Of a stretch of 64,000 nt of DNA, positions 33,712 through 44,806 are shown piece by piece (position 1 is the stretch's first letter; every line of letters begins with the position of its first letter). Source of the DNA: Actinoplanes derwentensis (GTDB lineage Bacteria; Actinomycetota; Actinomycetes; Mycobacteriales; Micromonosporaceae); the NCBI RefSeq assembly GCF_900104725.1, contig NZ_LT629758.1:9262001-9326000 (forward strand), written 5' to 3'. The notes beneath the pieces are model-generated. The model made no database searches and was not told the origin of the DNA. It was given only the letters and a program-made list of their open reading frames with translations. The position numbers and the translations under genes are program-made.

Positions 33712-35448
33712 GTGCGACGCAGATTCGGAGCGCTGCCCATCGGCGTTCTGGCGGTTGCCCTTGTTGCCAGCGGTTGTTCGGAGACCACGAACGACGCTGA
33801 CGGCGGCAACCAACAGACCGTGGTGCAGACCGGCTCGATCGCGACCGACCCGGCGGACTCGCTTGGTCCGGCCAAGGCGGTTGACGGTGCCACGAAGGGT
33901 GGCACCGTCAAGCTCCTCCACGCGGCGGAGTTCGAGCACCTCGACCCCCAGAAGATCTACGTCTCGGACGCGCTGTCCATGGCGACCCAGTACGCCCGTA
34001 CCCTGACCGGGTACAAGGAGGACGGCACCGGCGCGCTGAAGCTGGTCGGCGACCTCGCCACCAACGCGGGCGAGGACGTCAACGGCGACTGCAAGGTGTG
34101 GAAGTACACCCTGAAGGACGGCCTGAAGTTCGAGGACGGCACGCCGATCACCGGCGCTGACGTCGCCTACGGCATCTCGCGCTCGTTCGACCCGGAGTGG
34201 GGCGTCGGCCCCACCTACATCCAGCAGTGGCTGACCGGTGCGGTCGAGTACAACACCACCTACAAGGGCCCGTTCCTGAGCGCCGGCGCCGAGGTGCCCG
34301 GTCTCAAGGCCGAGGGTAACGTGATCACCTTCACGTTCCCGCAGGCCCAGTGCGAGACCCCGTTCGCGGTGGCCATGCCCACCACGGCGCCGGTCCCGAA
34401 GGCCAAGGACACCAAGGGCGACTACGACCGCAAGCCGGTCTCGTCCGGTCCGTACATGATCAAAGAGCACGCGTACGACCAGTTCATCGACTTCGTGCGT
34501 AACCCCAACTGGGACCCGGCCACGGACCCGATCCGTAACGCGTACCCGGACGGTATCCGGGTCGAGTTCGGCATCGACGCCGAAGCTGGCGCCAACCGGG
34601 TCGTCGCCGACGCCGCTGACGACCAGGCCGCCTTCATCTGGGCGAACGTCCCGGCCGCGGTGCTGTCCAAGACCAACACTCCTGAGGTCAAGGAGCGCGT
34701 CGAGGCCGGCGCGTCGCAGTACGTCGAGTACACCTGGATCAACACCGCCCGGGTCACCGACCTGAAGGTGCGCCAGGCGCTCAACTACGCCGTCGACCGT
34801 GACGCGATCATCAAGGTGCGCGGTGGTGTCGACCAGTTCGGCTCGACCATCATCTCGCCGACCATCGCGGGCTACGAGAACTTCAACGCCTACGACGGTG
34901 GCCAGAGCGGCAACGCCGAGAAGGCGAAGGAACTGCTCGGTGGCAAGACCATCAAGCTGACCTACGCGTTCCCGAACGTGCCGGTCCGGCAGCAGATGGC
35001 GGCGAAGACCAAGGAGGTCTACGCCAAGGCCGGTATCGAGCTGGTTCTGACCCCGCTCGACCCCGCGACCTACTACGACAGCGTCGGCACCAAGGGCAAC
35101 CAGTACGACCTGATCCGTGGTGGCTGGGGTGCTGACTGGCCGTCCGCCTCGACCGTCATCCCGGCTCTGCTCGACGGCCGTACGATCCGTGACAAGGGCA
35201 ACCAGAACCTCGCCTACTTCAACGACGCCACGATCAACGCCGAGATCGACCGGATCAAGGGCCTCAAGGCCACTGAGTCCGCCGCCGAGTGGGCCAAGCT
35301 GGACAAGAAGATCATGACGGAGTTCGCGCCGCTGATCCCGCAGTACTACATCGGCAACTACGAGATCCACGGTTCGAAGATCGGCGGGACGTTCCTGAGC
35401 GACTCGTACGGTCACATGACCCTCAACACCATGTTCGTCAAGCCGTAA
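33712..35448 (+). CDS. dppA: peptide/nickel-type substrate-binding lipoprotein (SBP_bac_5)
   Basis: 578 residues. Lipoprotein signal ending in the lipobox VASGC with Cys22, so the mature protein is lipid-anchored outside the membrane. The SBP family 5 signature appears as GTVKLLHAAEFEHLDPQKIY, then DGLKFEDGTPITGADVAYG, VRQALNYAVDRDAI and GAQ-like GWGADWPSAS. It binds oligopeptides or similar solutes and delivers them to the two permeases. GTG 33712 has AAGGAG about 9-10 nt upstream. It lies 94 bp after dppC and 87 bp before dppB, the usual spacing for an abundant binding protein with its own mRNA stability element. Confidence 0.92.
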   Translation: MRRRFGALPIGVLAVALVASGCSETTNDADGGNQQTVVQTGSIATDPADSLGPAKAVDGATKGGTVKLLHAAEFEHLDPQKIYVSDALSMATQYARTLTGYKEDGTGALKLVGDLATNAGEDVNGDCKVWKYTLKDGLKFEDGTPITGADVAYGISRSFDPEWGVGPTYIQQWLTGAVEYNTTYKGPFLSAGAEVPGLKAEGNVITFTFPQAQCETPFAVAMPTTAPVPKAKDTKGDYDRKPVSSGPYMIKEHAYDQFIDFVRNPNWDPATDPIRNAYPDGIRVEFGIDAEAGANRVVADAADDQAAFIWANVPAAVLSKTNTPEVKERVEAGASQYVEYTWINTARVTDLKVRQALNYAVDRDAIIKVRGGVDQFGSTIISPTIAGYENFNAYDGGQSGNAEKAKELLGGKTIKLTYAFPNVPVRQQMAAKTKEVYAKAGIELVLTPLDPATYYDSVGTKGNQYDLIRGGWGADWPSASTVIPALLDGRTIRDKGNQNLAYFNDATINAEIDRIKGLKATESAAEWAKLDKKIMTEFAPLIPQYYIGNYEIHGSKIGGTFLSDSYGHMTLNTMFVKP

Positions 35449-35535
35449 CAGTCTCTCCAACCACACCGGTGGGATGATCGCGCGACCCGCGGTCATCCCA
35501 CCGGCCGTGGCCAGTCACGAGGAATGTAGAGAACC

Positions 35536-36525
35536 GTGTTCCGCTTCCTGATCAAGCGCCTGTTACTGGCGTCGACCACGCTTGTGGCCATCTCGATCGT
35601 CACCTTCCTGTTGTTCTTCGCGGTGCCGTCCAGTCCCGCGTGGGTGATGTGCGGGCGGAACTGCTCCCCCGAGCGGATCGCCCAGGTCGAGCAGAGCCTC
35701 GGTCTCGATCAGCCGATCACCAAGCAGTACACAGACTTCGTCAAGGGCGTCTTCGTCGGCCGTACCATCGACGACGCCGGCACCATCCGCGAGTGCGACG
35801 CCCCCTGCCTCGGCTACTCCTTCCGCAGCAAGGAGCCGGTCACCGACACCATCGTCCGGTCGCTCCCGATCACGGTGAGCATCGTCGCCGGCGCCATGGT
35901 GATCTTCTTGACCGTGGGTGTCGGGCTGGGCATGCTGGCCGCGCTGAAGAAGGGCACGGTCTTCGACCGGGTCGCGATCGGTGCCTCGGTCGGCTTCGCC
36001 TCCACACAGACTTACACCCTCGGTGGTGTCCTGCTCCTGGTACTCGTCTACTCGACCGGGCTGCTGCCCAACCCGCACTACACGCCGATCACCGAGAATC
36101 CCCTGGACTGGGCGGCCGGCATGCTGCTGCCCTGGATCACCCTCGGTCTGATCAACTCGGCGATGTACGCCCGGTTGTCGCGAGCCCAGATGATCGAGAC
36201 GCTCCAGGAGGACTTCGTCCGGACGGCGCGGGCCAAGGGCCTGTCGCCCCGGGTGGTCAACCGGCGCCACGCGCTGCGTGCCGCGATCACCCCGATCATC
36301 ACGATCGCGGGTGTCGACCTGGGCGCCTACCTCGGCGGCGTGGTCATCACCGAAAGCGTGTTCAGCCTCAACGGCATCGGCCGCGAGGCCGCACAGGCGG
36401 TCACCGACCTGAACCTTCCGGTAGTCATGGCCACCGTCCTGCTGGCGGCGTTCTTCATCGTCACCATGAACATCATCGTCGACATGCTCTACGCGGTGAT
36501 CGACCCCCGCGTCCGACTCGGCTGA
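35536..36525 (+). CDS. dppB: peptide ABC transporter permease, DppB/OppB type
   Basis: 329 residues. The first helix begins at residue ~9 (LLLASTTLVAISIVTFLLFF), followed by a large external loop with four cysteines (CGRNC and CDAPC) that could form disulfides, then five helices. The EAA motif region reads DFVRTARAKGLSPRVVNRRHALR. Ends with VDMLYAVIDPRVRLG, the standard DppB tail. GTG start. Forms the translocation pore with DppC. Confidence 0.9.
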   Translation: MFRFLIKRLLLASTTLVAISIVTFLLFFAVPSSPAWVMCGRNCSPERIAQVEQSLGLDQPITKQYTDFVKGVFVGRTIDDAGTIRECDAPCLGYSFRSKEPVTDTIVRSLPITVSIVAGAMVIFLTVGVGLGMLAALKKGTVFDRVAIGASVGFASTQTYTLGGVLLLVLVYSTGLLPNPHYTPITENPLDWAAGMLLPWITLGLINSAMYARLSRAQMIETLQEDFVRTARAKGLSPRVVNRRHALRAAITPIITIAGVDLGAYLGGVVITESVFSLNGIGREAAQAVTDLNLPVVMATVLLAAFFIVTMNIIVDMLYAVIDPRVRLG

Positions 36526-36556
36526 GCCGTACAGAGCTGACGTGGAAAAGAGCGAA

Positions 36557-37626
36557 ATGACGACTTCGAACAGCCCTGCCACAGCCGCCGTCGACCCGGA
36601 CGCCTACCTGCAGGTCCGCGATCTCAAGGTGCAGTTCCCCACCGAGGACGGCCTGGTTCGCGCGGTGGACGGCGTGTCCTTCTCGGTGCGCCGCGGGCAG
36701 ACCCTCGGCATCGTCGGTGAATCCGGCTCCGGCAAGAGCGTGACCAGCATGTCGATCCTCGGCCTGCACAATCCCGCCCGGACCAAGATCAGCGGCGAGA
36801 TCTCGATCGGTGGCAAGAACATCGTCGGGATGAAGGAGGAGCAGATCCAGCGCCTCCGCGGCAAGGACGTCGCGATGATCTTCCAGGATCCGCTGTCCGC
36901 GCTGCACCCGTACTACAAGGTCGGCCGCCAGATCGCCGAGGCCTACAAGGTGCACCACCCGAGGGCGAGCAAGAAGGAGGCCACCGCCCGGGCGATCGAC
37001 ATGCTCGACCGGGTCGGCATCCCGCAGCCGCAGCGCCGCGCCCTCCAGTACCCGCACGAGTTCTCCGGCGGTATGCGCCAGCGCGCGATGATCGCGATGG
37101 CCCTGGTGAACGACCCCGCGCTGCTGATCGCCGACGAGCCGACCACCGCGCTCGACGTGACCGTGCAGGCCCAGATCCTGGAACTGCTGGAGGACCTCCA
37201 GCGCGAGTTCCACTCGGCGATCATCATGATCACCCACGACCTGGGTGTGGTCGCGCAGGTCGCCGACGACGTGCTGGTGATGTACGGCGGCCGCCCGGTG
37301 GAGACCGGCTCGGTCGAGCAGATCATGAAGCGCCCGCAGCACCCGTACACCTGGGGTCTGCTGGCCAGCGTCCCGTCGCTGCACGGTGACGCGGGCGCCG
37401 ACCTGGTGCCGATCAAGGGCAACCCGCCCAGCCTGATCAACCTGCCGACCGGATGTGCGTTCAACCCGCGCTGCCGGTACGCCGGCCAGAACGGCAACCT
37501 CTCGTTCACCGAGCGGCCCGAACTGCGGTCGGCCGGGGAGGCCGGGCACAACGTGGCCTGCCACCTCTCTCATGAGAACCGCCAGCGCATCTACGCTGAA
37601 GACATCGCGCACGCAGGAGTGGCCCA

Positions 37627-37630
<4 letters not shown>
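36557..37630 (+). CDS. dppD: peptide ABC transporter ATPase, DppD/OppD type
   Basis: 357 residues. Walker A GESGSGKS, Q-loop IFQDP, signature FSGGMRQR, Walker B LLIADEPTTALD, H-loop ITHD, then the oligopeptide-transporter C-terminal extension with HPYTWGLLASVP and the Cys pattern of the 4Fe-4S-like loop (GCAFNPRC and a later C). The ATG at 36557 is chosen over a GTG at 36542 because the family alignment begins after it. Its stop overlaps dppF (ATGA). Confidence 0.92.
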
Positions 37631-38658
<1,028 letters not shown>

Positions 38659-38672
38659 GTCTTTCGAGCAAC

Positions 38673-38715
38673 AAAGACAGCGGCTTTCGTACGTCGTACG
38701 AAAGCCGCTGTCTTT
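38673..38715. terminator. bidirectional terminator, ~20-bp perfect stem
   Basis: The arms 38673-38693 and 38695-38715 are exact reverse complements, forming a very long stem with a tight loop. It is followed by TTTTGG on the plus strand and TTTGTTG on the minus strand. It sits between the convergent ends of dppF and the GGDEF-EAL gene and probably ends both. Confidence 0.85.
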
Positions 38716-38723
38716 TGGTCTTT

Positions 38724-41432
38724 TCAGACCGTCGCGCCCTCCAGGAACAGCCGCCCTGCCTCGGCGGCCGGGATGGGCCGGGAGAAGTAGTAGCCCTGAG
38801 CGAACCCGCAACCCATCTCGCGCAACGCCGCCAGCTGGCCGAACTCCTCGATGCCCTCGGCCACCGTCGACATGCCGAGACTCTTGCCGAGCCGGACGAT
38901 GGTGTCGGTGAGCGCCGTGTCGTCGGCGATCACCCCGAGGCGCTCGACGAACGACCGGTCGATCTTGAGGGTGTCGACCGGGAACCGGCGCAGGTACGCC
39001 AGTGACGAGTACCCGGTGCCGAAGTCGTCGATGGCCAGCGTCAGACCGAGAGCCTTGAGTCGCACCAACTGCTCCAGGTTGGCCTCGGTGTCGGTCATCA
39101 GGACACTCTCGGTCATCTCCAGGCACAGCAGCCCGGCGGCCATCCCGGTCTCGGCCAGCACCCGGGCGACCGACTCGGCGAAGTCGGCCCGGTCCAACTG
39201 CCGGACCGAGACGTTCACCGCCATCTTCAGCGGGCGCCCACCGGCCGCCGCGGACCACTCGACGGCCTGCCGGCAGGCCTCCTGCAGCACCCAGTGCCCG
39301 AGCGGCACGATCTGGCCGGTCACCTCGGCGATCGGGATGAAGTCCAGCGGATTGATCATGCCGCGGGTCGGGTGCGGCCACCGGACCAGCGCCTCGAAGC
39401 CGACCACCTGACTGGTGGCCAGGTCGATGGTGGGCTGATAGTGCAACCGCAGCTCACCACGGTCCAGGGCACCCCGCAGGTCGTTCTCCAGTTCCAGGCG
39501 CTCGACCAGGCCCTCCCGCATCCGGGGGTGGTAGCCGGTGACGACACCCCCACCGGACGACTTGGCCTGATGCACGGCCAGGTCGGCGTCCCGCATCAAC
39601 TGCTCGGCACGCTCGCCGGGGCGGTCGGTGCCGATCTCGTCCGGCAGGGTGGCCGTCGCGGCCAGGCCGATGCTGGCCCGCACGTGGATGAGGCGGGTGC
39701 CGGCCTCCACCGGTGCCTCCAGATCGTCGAGGATCCGCCGGGCGATCACCTCGGCGTCCCCGGAGTCCGCGGCGAGGATCGCGAACTCGTCGGCACCGAG
39801 CCGGGCGACCAGGTCCACCTCCCGGACACACGCCTTCAGCCGGTCGGCGACCCGCACCAGCAGCTGATCACCGGCCAGGTGGCCGAGGCTGTCGTTGACC
39901 CGCTTGAAACCGTCCAGATCCAGGTGGAGCACCGCCACGTCACCGCCGTCCCGCAGTGCGGCAGCCGCCCGGTCCCGGAACAGCGCCCGGTTGCCGAGCT
40001 GGGTGAGCGAGTCGTGGTACGCCTCGTGCACCAGCTGGTCCTGCAACTCCTTGCGCTCGCTGATGTCCCGGGTGTTCAGCACGAACCCGGCCACCCGCGG
40101 GTCGTCCACCAGGTTCGTGATGATCACCTCGGAGGGGCGCTTCCGGCCGTCCCGGTGGGTGTGGATCACCTCGAGCGTGACGGTCCCGTACGCCGTGGTC
40201 GCCGCCCGCCGCATCGCCTCGGCCAGCCGCATCGCCACCTCGGCCTCGACCAGATCGGTGTACCGGTGGCCGACGAACACCTCCGGCCCGTACCCGAACA
40301 CCCCCTGGATCGACTCGCTCTGGTAGCGGATCACCCCGTCCGCACCGATCACCGTCACCACGTCCGAACTGTGCCGGATCAATGACTGGAACCATTGCTC
40401 ACGGTTGTGCAACTCGGCGGTGCGCTCGGCCACCCGGAACTCCAGGGTGCGAGTCAGGGCCCGGTTCTCCAGCTGGGTGAGCAGTTGCCGGCCGACGATC
40501 AGCAGGATCAGCAGCGACCGGGTGTAGTTGACGAACGGGTGACTGGCGCCGGTCTGCAGGTGGAACCAGACACTGGAACCGAGGGCGGCCAGCACCGCCG
40601 CGTACGGCACCATGATCGCGGTGTTCCAGACACCCGGCGGCAGCTCCAGCGCGTTCAGGTGGTCCACCCGCGGCCGGAGCGCGCCCAGGGCGATCAGCGC
40701 GTAACCGGCCACTGAGGCCAGGTGCACGATCGGCGCGGCGTCGTACGAGTCGACGAGCACCAGGTAGACGTGTCCGATGTCGGTGATCACGAAGGCGCTG
40801 ACACCGGCGCCGAAGAACATCAGGTCGGAACCGCCGCCGTGCTGCCGGCGCTGCGCCGGCAGCATGTAGCCGACCATGGTGGCCAGCATGATGTCGGCCA
40901 GCGGGAAGACGAGCGTCGAGTAGAAGGCCGGCCCGGACGCCCCGGACTCCAGCCGCGGATCCATCACGAACACCCAGGCGACCAGGGCCAGCGACACCGC
41001 GATCAGGAGCCCGTCCAGGACGCTGCGCAACCGGTTCGCGAGCGGCTGGGAGGTGCTCGGCAGGATCAGCAGACCGGCCGGGATCAGCACCACCAGCCCG
41101 GCCAGGCTCGGGATCTCCAGCACGGCGACGAGCGGCGGCCCGGCGAACCAGGCGAACTGGCCCAGCCCCCAGAACAGCAGACCCGTGCCGATCAGCGCCC
41201 AGCCCCAGCGCGCCCGGCCCATGAACCCGGCGGCCCGCCACAGACAGGCCGCGGCCGCCGCCGCGCCCCCGCCGAGCAACGCCCAGGAGGTGACCGTCCA
41301 GACGACCCCGGGACCACCGGCCCCGGACACCACGAGCAGCACCAGGACGGTGAGGATCACCCCGGCCACGATGGCCAGCCGGGCCCAGCGGCGGGCCGCA
41401 CGGGGATCCCGAGCCGTGTTGTCGGCTGCCAT
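38724..41432 (-). CDS. membrane GGDEF-EAL c-di-GMP turnover protein with PAS domain
   Basis: 902 residues. About eight hydrophobic helices in residues 1-~300 form a membrane sensor region, then a PAS domain (~330-450, SDVVTVIGADGVIRYQSES), a GGDEF domain and an EAL domain. The cyclase signature is GADEF (546-550) rather than GGDEF, with RxxD (REVD) five residues before it as a product-inhibition site; cyclase activity is uncertain. The EAL part looks complete: Glu680 in FEALVRW, DDFGTGYSSLAYL and IDRSFV, so phosphodiesterase activity is likely. ATG 41432 is preferred, with GGGTGGGGA upstream. It may set the level of the ligand for the riboswitch at 51165. Confidence 0.9.
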   Translation of the reverse strand: MAADNTARDPRAARRWARLAIVAGVILTVLVLLVVSGAGGPGVVWTVTSWALLGGGAAAAAACLWRAAGFMGRARWGWALIGTGLLFWGLGQFAWFAGPPLVAVLEIPSLAGLVVLIPAGLLILPSTSQPLANRLRSVLDGLLIAVSLALVAWVFVMDPRLESGASGPAFYSTLVFPLADIMLATMVGYMLPAQRRQHGGGSDLMFFGAGVSAFVITDIGHVYLVLVDSYDAAPIVHLASVAGYALIALGALRPRVDHLNALELPPGVWNTAIMVPYAAVLAALGSSVWFHLQTGASHPFVNYTRSLLILLIVGRQLLTQLENRALTRTLEFRVAERTAELHNREQWFQSLIRHSSDVVTVIGADGVIRYQSESIQGVFGYGPEVFVGHRYTDLVEAEVAMRLAEAMRRAATTAYGTVTLEVIHTHRDGRKRPSEVIITNLVDDPRVAGFVLNTRDISERKELQDQLVHEAYHDSLTQLGNRALFRDRAAAALRDGGDVAVLHLDLDGFKRVNDSLGHLAGDQLLVRVADRLKACVREVDLVARLGADEFAILAADSGDAEVIARRILDDLEAPVEAGTRLIHVRASIGLAATATLPDEIGTDRPGERAEQLMRDADLAVHQAKSSGGGVVTGYHPRMREGLVERLELENDLRGALDRGELRLHYQPTIDLATSQVVGFEALVRWPHPTRGMINPLDFIPIAEVTGQIVPLGHWVLQEACRQAVEWSAAAGGRPLKMAVNVSVRQLDRADFAESVARVLAETGMAAGLLCLEMTESVLMTDTEANLEQLVRLKALGLTLAIDDFGTGYSSLAYLRRFPVDTLKIDRSFVERLGVIADDTALTDTIVRLGKSLGMSTVAEGIEEFGQLAALREMGCGFAQGYYFSRPIPAAEAGRLFLEGATV

Positions 41433-41521
41433 CCGTCCCCACCCTTCGACCCCACCTCCGTGCTCGGTGGTCAACCGGGGACATCGGGCCTGGCCAGGAG
41501 CTTCTGAGGAGATTTACAAGA

Positions 41522-42475
41522 TCAATTGCCGTCCGCCTCCCGGCGGGCCCTGGCCCGGCGCTTGCCCTCGTGCATCGCCTGGACCCGGGCCACCGGGATG
41601 GTGTGCCCCTCGGTGACCAGCCCGGCCGGCAGCTCCCGCGGTTCGGGCATCGCGGTGGCCCACGGGTCACGCTCGCCGAGCAGCGCGGGCGCGGTGTGCA
41701 CGGTGAAGTCGGCGGGGCCGACCCGGTCCAGATCCGCCCAGTCGACCGGGAACGAGACCGGCACTCCGGGCCGGGCCCGCGGGCTGTACGCCGCCACCAC
41801 GGTTGCCCCACCGGCCCGGGTGGCGTCCAGGAAGACCTTGCCGTGCCGGTCCTCGCGGATGAACGCGGTGGTGGCCAGCTCCGGATCGAGCCGTTCGGCC
41901 CGGGCGGCCACCGCGCGCTGGGCGGCTGCCACGTCCTCCGGCGCGGGAGTACCGGCCAGCGGCACGAAGACGTGCACGCCCTTGGCGCCGCTGGTCTTGA
42001 CCGCCCCGTCCAGCCCGGCGTCGGCGAGCGCCCGCCGGACCAGGCGGGCGCCCGCGACGGCCAGCGCGAACCCGCCGTCCTCGGGCGGGTCCAGATCCAT
42101 GATCAGATGGGTGGGGTGCGGCGACCCGGTGGTGGTCAGCGCCGGGTGGTACTCGACGGCCCGCTGATTGCCCAGCCAGAACAGCGTGCGCCGGTCGTTG
42201 GCCAGGGCGTACGTCACCTCCCGGTGCGACGAGTCGGCCCAGACACTCGCGCGGGGCACCCAGTCCGGCGTGTATTTGGGCAGATTTTTTTGCATGAACC
42301 GGTCCTGGCCGCGGAGCACCCGGATCACCGACAGCGGCCGGTCCCGCAGCACCGGCAGGAACCGGCCGGCCATCACGTCCAGATAGTCGACCAGGTCGCG
42401 CTTGGTGGCACCGGCCCCGGGAAACAGCTCCTGGTCCAGGTTGGTCAGTGGTACGCCGTCGCGTTCCTCACCCAT
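41522..42475 (-). CDS. LigD-type polymerase domain protein (NHEJ primase-polymerase)
   Basis: 317 residues, a stand-alone PolDom like those of actinobacterial non-homologous end joining. Conserved: LTNLDQELFPGAGATKRDLVDY at the start, the metal-binding Asp127/Asp129 in IMDLDPPE, and the nucleotide-binding KTSGAKGVHVFVPL. Such enzymes fill gaps with ribonucleotides at broken ends and act with Ku and a ligase. Neither Ku nor a ligase domain is in the window. ATG 42475; the basic tail (KRRARARREA) could bind DNA. Confidence 0.88.
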   Translation of the reverse strand: MGEERDGVPLTNLDQELFPGAGATKRDLVDYLDVMAGRFLPVLRDRPLSVIRVLRGQDRFMQKNLPKYTPDWVPRASVWADSSHREVTYALANDRRTLFWLGNQRAVEYHPALTTTGSPHPTHLIMDLDPPEDGGFALAVAGARLVRRALADAGLDGAVKTSGAKGVHVFVPLAGTPAPEDVAAAQRAVAARAERLDPELATTAFIREDRHGKVFLDATRAGGATVVAAYSPRARPGVPVSFPVDWADLDRVGPADFTVHTAPALLGERDPWATAMPEPRELPAGLVTEGHTIPVARVQAMHEGKRRARARREADGN

Positions 42476-42492
42476 CCACCCATCGTGCCCGG

Positions 42493-43743
42493 TTACTGCT
42501 GCCGGATGAACTGTTTGGCGGCCGCCGTCAGGGCGGCCTGCAGCGAAATCCGGTCGCCGGAGACGGAGAACGCGGCGACCGCGGCGTTCGCGGCGTTCTG
42601 CCAGGGCTGGGAGCAGGCCGAACCGTGCGCGCACGACGGCACCGGGACACCCGACCGCCAGTCCTTCGCCGCCTCGACCTGGTAGTCGGTGAAGCCGGTG
42701 GTGGCGGTGTCGGTCCGGGCCGGGATCGAGCCCTTGCGGGCGTTGAACTCCCGCTGGCCCTCCGGTGAGGCGACGGTCCGCAGCCAGCAGCGCGCGCCCT
42801 CGGGATTGGCGGCTGCGCTGGTCAGGGCGAACGAGTCGGCCAGCCACTGGAAGGCGGTGCCGTTGCCGGGGAAGGCGAACGTGTCGAACCCGGCCGCCAG
42901 GTCGGCGGCCATCCAGTCGCCCATCAGCTGATAACCGGCCGTGCCGTCGACGAGCAGCCGTTGTGCCTGCGGCCAGTCCAGCGAGTTCCGGTCGGTGTTG
43001 CTGAACGTGATGACCCGGGCGTAGTCGCCGATCGCCGCCGTCACCGGGGCGCTGTCCCATCGGGTCTCGCCGGTGAACAGCCCGGTGAACCGCTCCGGGC
43101 CCAGCCCACTGATCAGCACCGCCTCCAGCAGCATCAACTGGGTCCAGTCCCGGCCCAGAGCCAGCGGGGACTCCACCCCGCTGCCGCGCAGAGTCTCCAG
43201 GTCGCGGACGAACTCGTCCAGGTTCGCCGGTACGGTCCGGATCCCGGCGGCGGCGAGCACCCGCTCGTTGGCCCAGACCACGTTGGCCCGGTGCACCCCG
43301 GCCGGCACCGACCAGACCCGGCCGTTCACGGTCAGGGTCTCGATCAGGCCGGCCGGCAGCGCGGTGCGCAGGCCCCACGCGTCGAATTCGGCGCTCAGGT
43401 CGGCGACCTGGCCGGAGTCGATGTGGTCGAGCAGTTCCGCGCCGGCGTGCACCTGGAACGTGTCCGGCGGGTCGCCCTGGCGCAACCGGTCGGCGAGCAC
43501 TTGTTTGGCGGTGATCCCGGCACCACCGGCGACCACACCGTTCTCGAAGCTCTGCCCGGGGCATCCGGTGCCGAACCGGGCCACCAGGGCGTCCAGTCCG
43601 TCCTTCTCGCCGCCCTCGGCCCACCAGGTGAAGACTTCGACCGTCGACGTGGCCGGGTCGTCCTCGGTGGTCGAGCAGGCGGCCGCCACCAGCAGGGCGG
43701 CGGCGCTGACGACGGCCGTCAGGGCGCGTCGTGTGGTGCGCAT
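42493..43743 (-). CDS. extracellular solute-binding lipoprotein, family 1 (sugar type), orphan
   Basis: 416 residues. Signal with lipobox VAAAC, Cys23, then a mature domain typical of sugar-binding SBPs: VEVFTWWAEGGEKDGLDAL, GDPPDTFQVHAG, VPAGVHRANVVWANERVL and YQLMGDWMAADL. It probably binds an oligosaccharide for an ABC importer. ATG 43743 has an AAGGAGAG ribosome binding site 5 nt upstream. No permease or ATPase gene flanks it, so its transporter must be encoded elsewhere. Confidence 0.85.
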   Translation of the reverse strand: MRTTRRALTAVVSAAALLVAAACSTTEDDPATSTVEVFTWWAEGGEKDGLDALVARFGTGCPGQSFENGVVAGGAGITAKQVLADRLRQGDPPDTFQVHAGAELLDHIDSGQVADLSAEFDAWGLRTALPAGLIETLTVNGRVWSVPAGVHRANVVWANERVLAAAGIRTVPANLDEFVRDLETLRGSGVESPLALGRDWTQLMLLEAVLISGLGPERFTGLFTGETRWDSAPVTAAIGDYARVITFSNTDRNSLDWPQAQRLLVDGTAGYQLMGDWMAADLAAGFDTFAFPGNGTAFQWLADSFALTSAAANPEGARCWLRTVASPEGQREFNARKGSIPARTDTATTGFTDYQVEAAKDWRSGVPVPSCAHGSACSQPWQNAANAAVAAFSVSGDRISLQAALTAAAKQFIRQQ

Positions 43744-43850
43744 GGACTCTCCTTCTCTCCCGTGGACTCTCCCGTCGACCGACTTAATTCCTCCGGGGTA
43801 CGTCAAACGGGCCATAGCTCGCGGTCTATTCCAGTCTGCACAATCTAGGC

Positions 43851-44195
43851 ATGACCGCACCGGGCGACACCATTCTCGTCATCATCCTGGCCGCCGCCCT
43901 CATGGCCTGCTGCGGATACGCCACCGGACGACTGCACCAGCGCCGGCAGAGCGGGGCCGACCGGGCCACGGCATACAAGCGCGGGTACGACGCCGCCACT
44001 CGCAGCGTCTTCAGCATGGCCGCCCGCGCCGCCGGCCGCCGGGCCACCGCTCCGGAGGTCGTCGAGCTCGGCCCCGACGTGCCCGGCCAGCGGGAGGCCC
44101 GGCACGCCGTCCCCGAGGAACTGGTCCGGGCCGCCACCTACCTGTTGCCGCCGGACCGGGTGGCCCGCGCCCGGGTGCCGCACCCGCGCACCTGA
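43851..44195 (+). CDS. small single-pass membrane protein, unknown
   Basis: 114 residues. One hydrophobic helix near the N-terminus (TILVIILAAALMACC, residues ~7-21) followed by a basic stretch (RLHQRRQSG) that would be cytoplasmic, then an Ala/Arg-rich soluble tail. No domain recognised. The stop TGA abuts the stop of rnhA on the other strand (TGATCA). Confidence 0.55.
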   Translation: MTAPGDTILVIILAAALMACCGYATGRLHQRRQSGADRATAYKRGYDAATRSVFSMAARAAGRRATAPEVVELGPDVPGQREARHAVPEELVRAATYLLPPDRVARARVPHPRT

Positions 44196-44651
44196 TCAGC
44201 GGCCTGCGGCGGCCAGGGCTTCCTTCAGGCCGCGGGCGGCCAGGCGGTCAGCGCGCTCGTTCTCCGGATGCCCGGCGTGGCCCTTCACCCAGTGCCACGT
44301 CACCGTGTGCCTGCGGACCACGGTGTCCAGCCGCTGCCACAGGTCGACGTTCTTCACCGGCTGCCGGGACGCGGTCATCCAGCCGTTGCGTTTCCAGTTC
44401 TCCAGGTACTTCGTGATGCCGTTCCGGACGTACACACTGTCGGTGTAGAGATCCACGGTCAGCGGCGCGCGGTTCAGAGCCTCCAGCGCCATGATCGCGG
44501 CCATCATCTCCATCCGGTTGTTCGTCGTGGACTCGGCCTCCCCGCCACAGAGATCCTTCTCCGCCTTTCCCCAGCGCAGCACCGCACCCCAGCCCCCGGG
44601 CCCGGGGTTCTTCGAGCACGCGCCGTCCGTATAGATCTCCACCAAGGCCAT
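44196..44651 (-). CDS. rnhA: ribonuclease HI
   Basis: 151 residues, the normal length of bacterial RNase HI, which cuts the RNA strand of RNA-DNA hybrids. Active-site residues are in place: Asp9 (YTDGAC), Glu48 (NRMEMM), Asp71 (YTDSVY), His125 (KGHAGH) and Asp135 (ERADRL). The substrate-handle region [11 protein letters not shown] is also present. ATG start; single gene. Confidence 0.96.
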   Translation of the reverse strand: MALVEIYTDGACSKNPGPGGWGAVLRWGKAEKDLCGGEAESTTNNRMEMMAAIMALEALNRAPLTVDLYTDSVYVRNGITKYLENWKRNGWMTASRQPVKNVDLWQRLDTVVRRHTVTWHWVKGHAGHPENERADRLAARGLKEALAAAGR

Positions 44652-44806
44652 ACCCGGAGCCTAAACGGCGGCCTCAGGGAGGAGGACGGGCCGCCGCCGG
44701 ACCGGGCATGGTGAGACAAGCCATCCGGTGCACCGTCGAGCGGGGGCTATCAGGCGGCCACCGTAAGGTGACCGGTGGCGGACGTATCGGCGGATTGGCG
44801 GGACTC

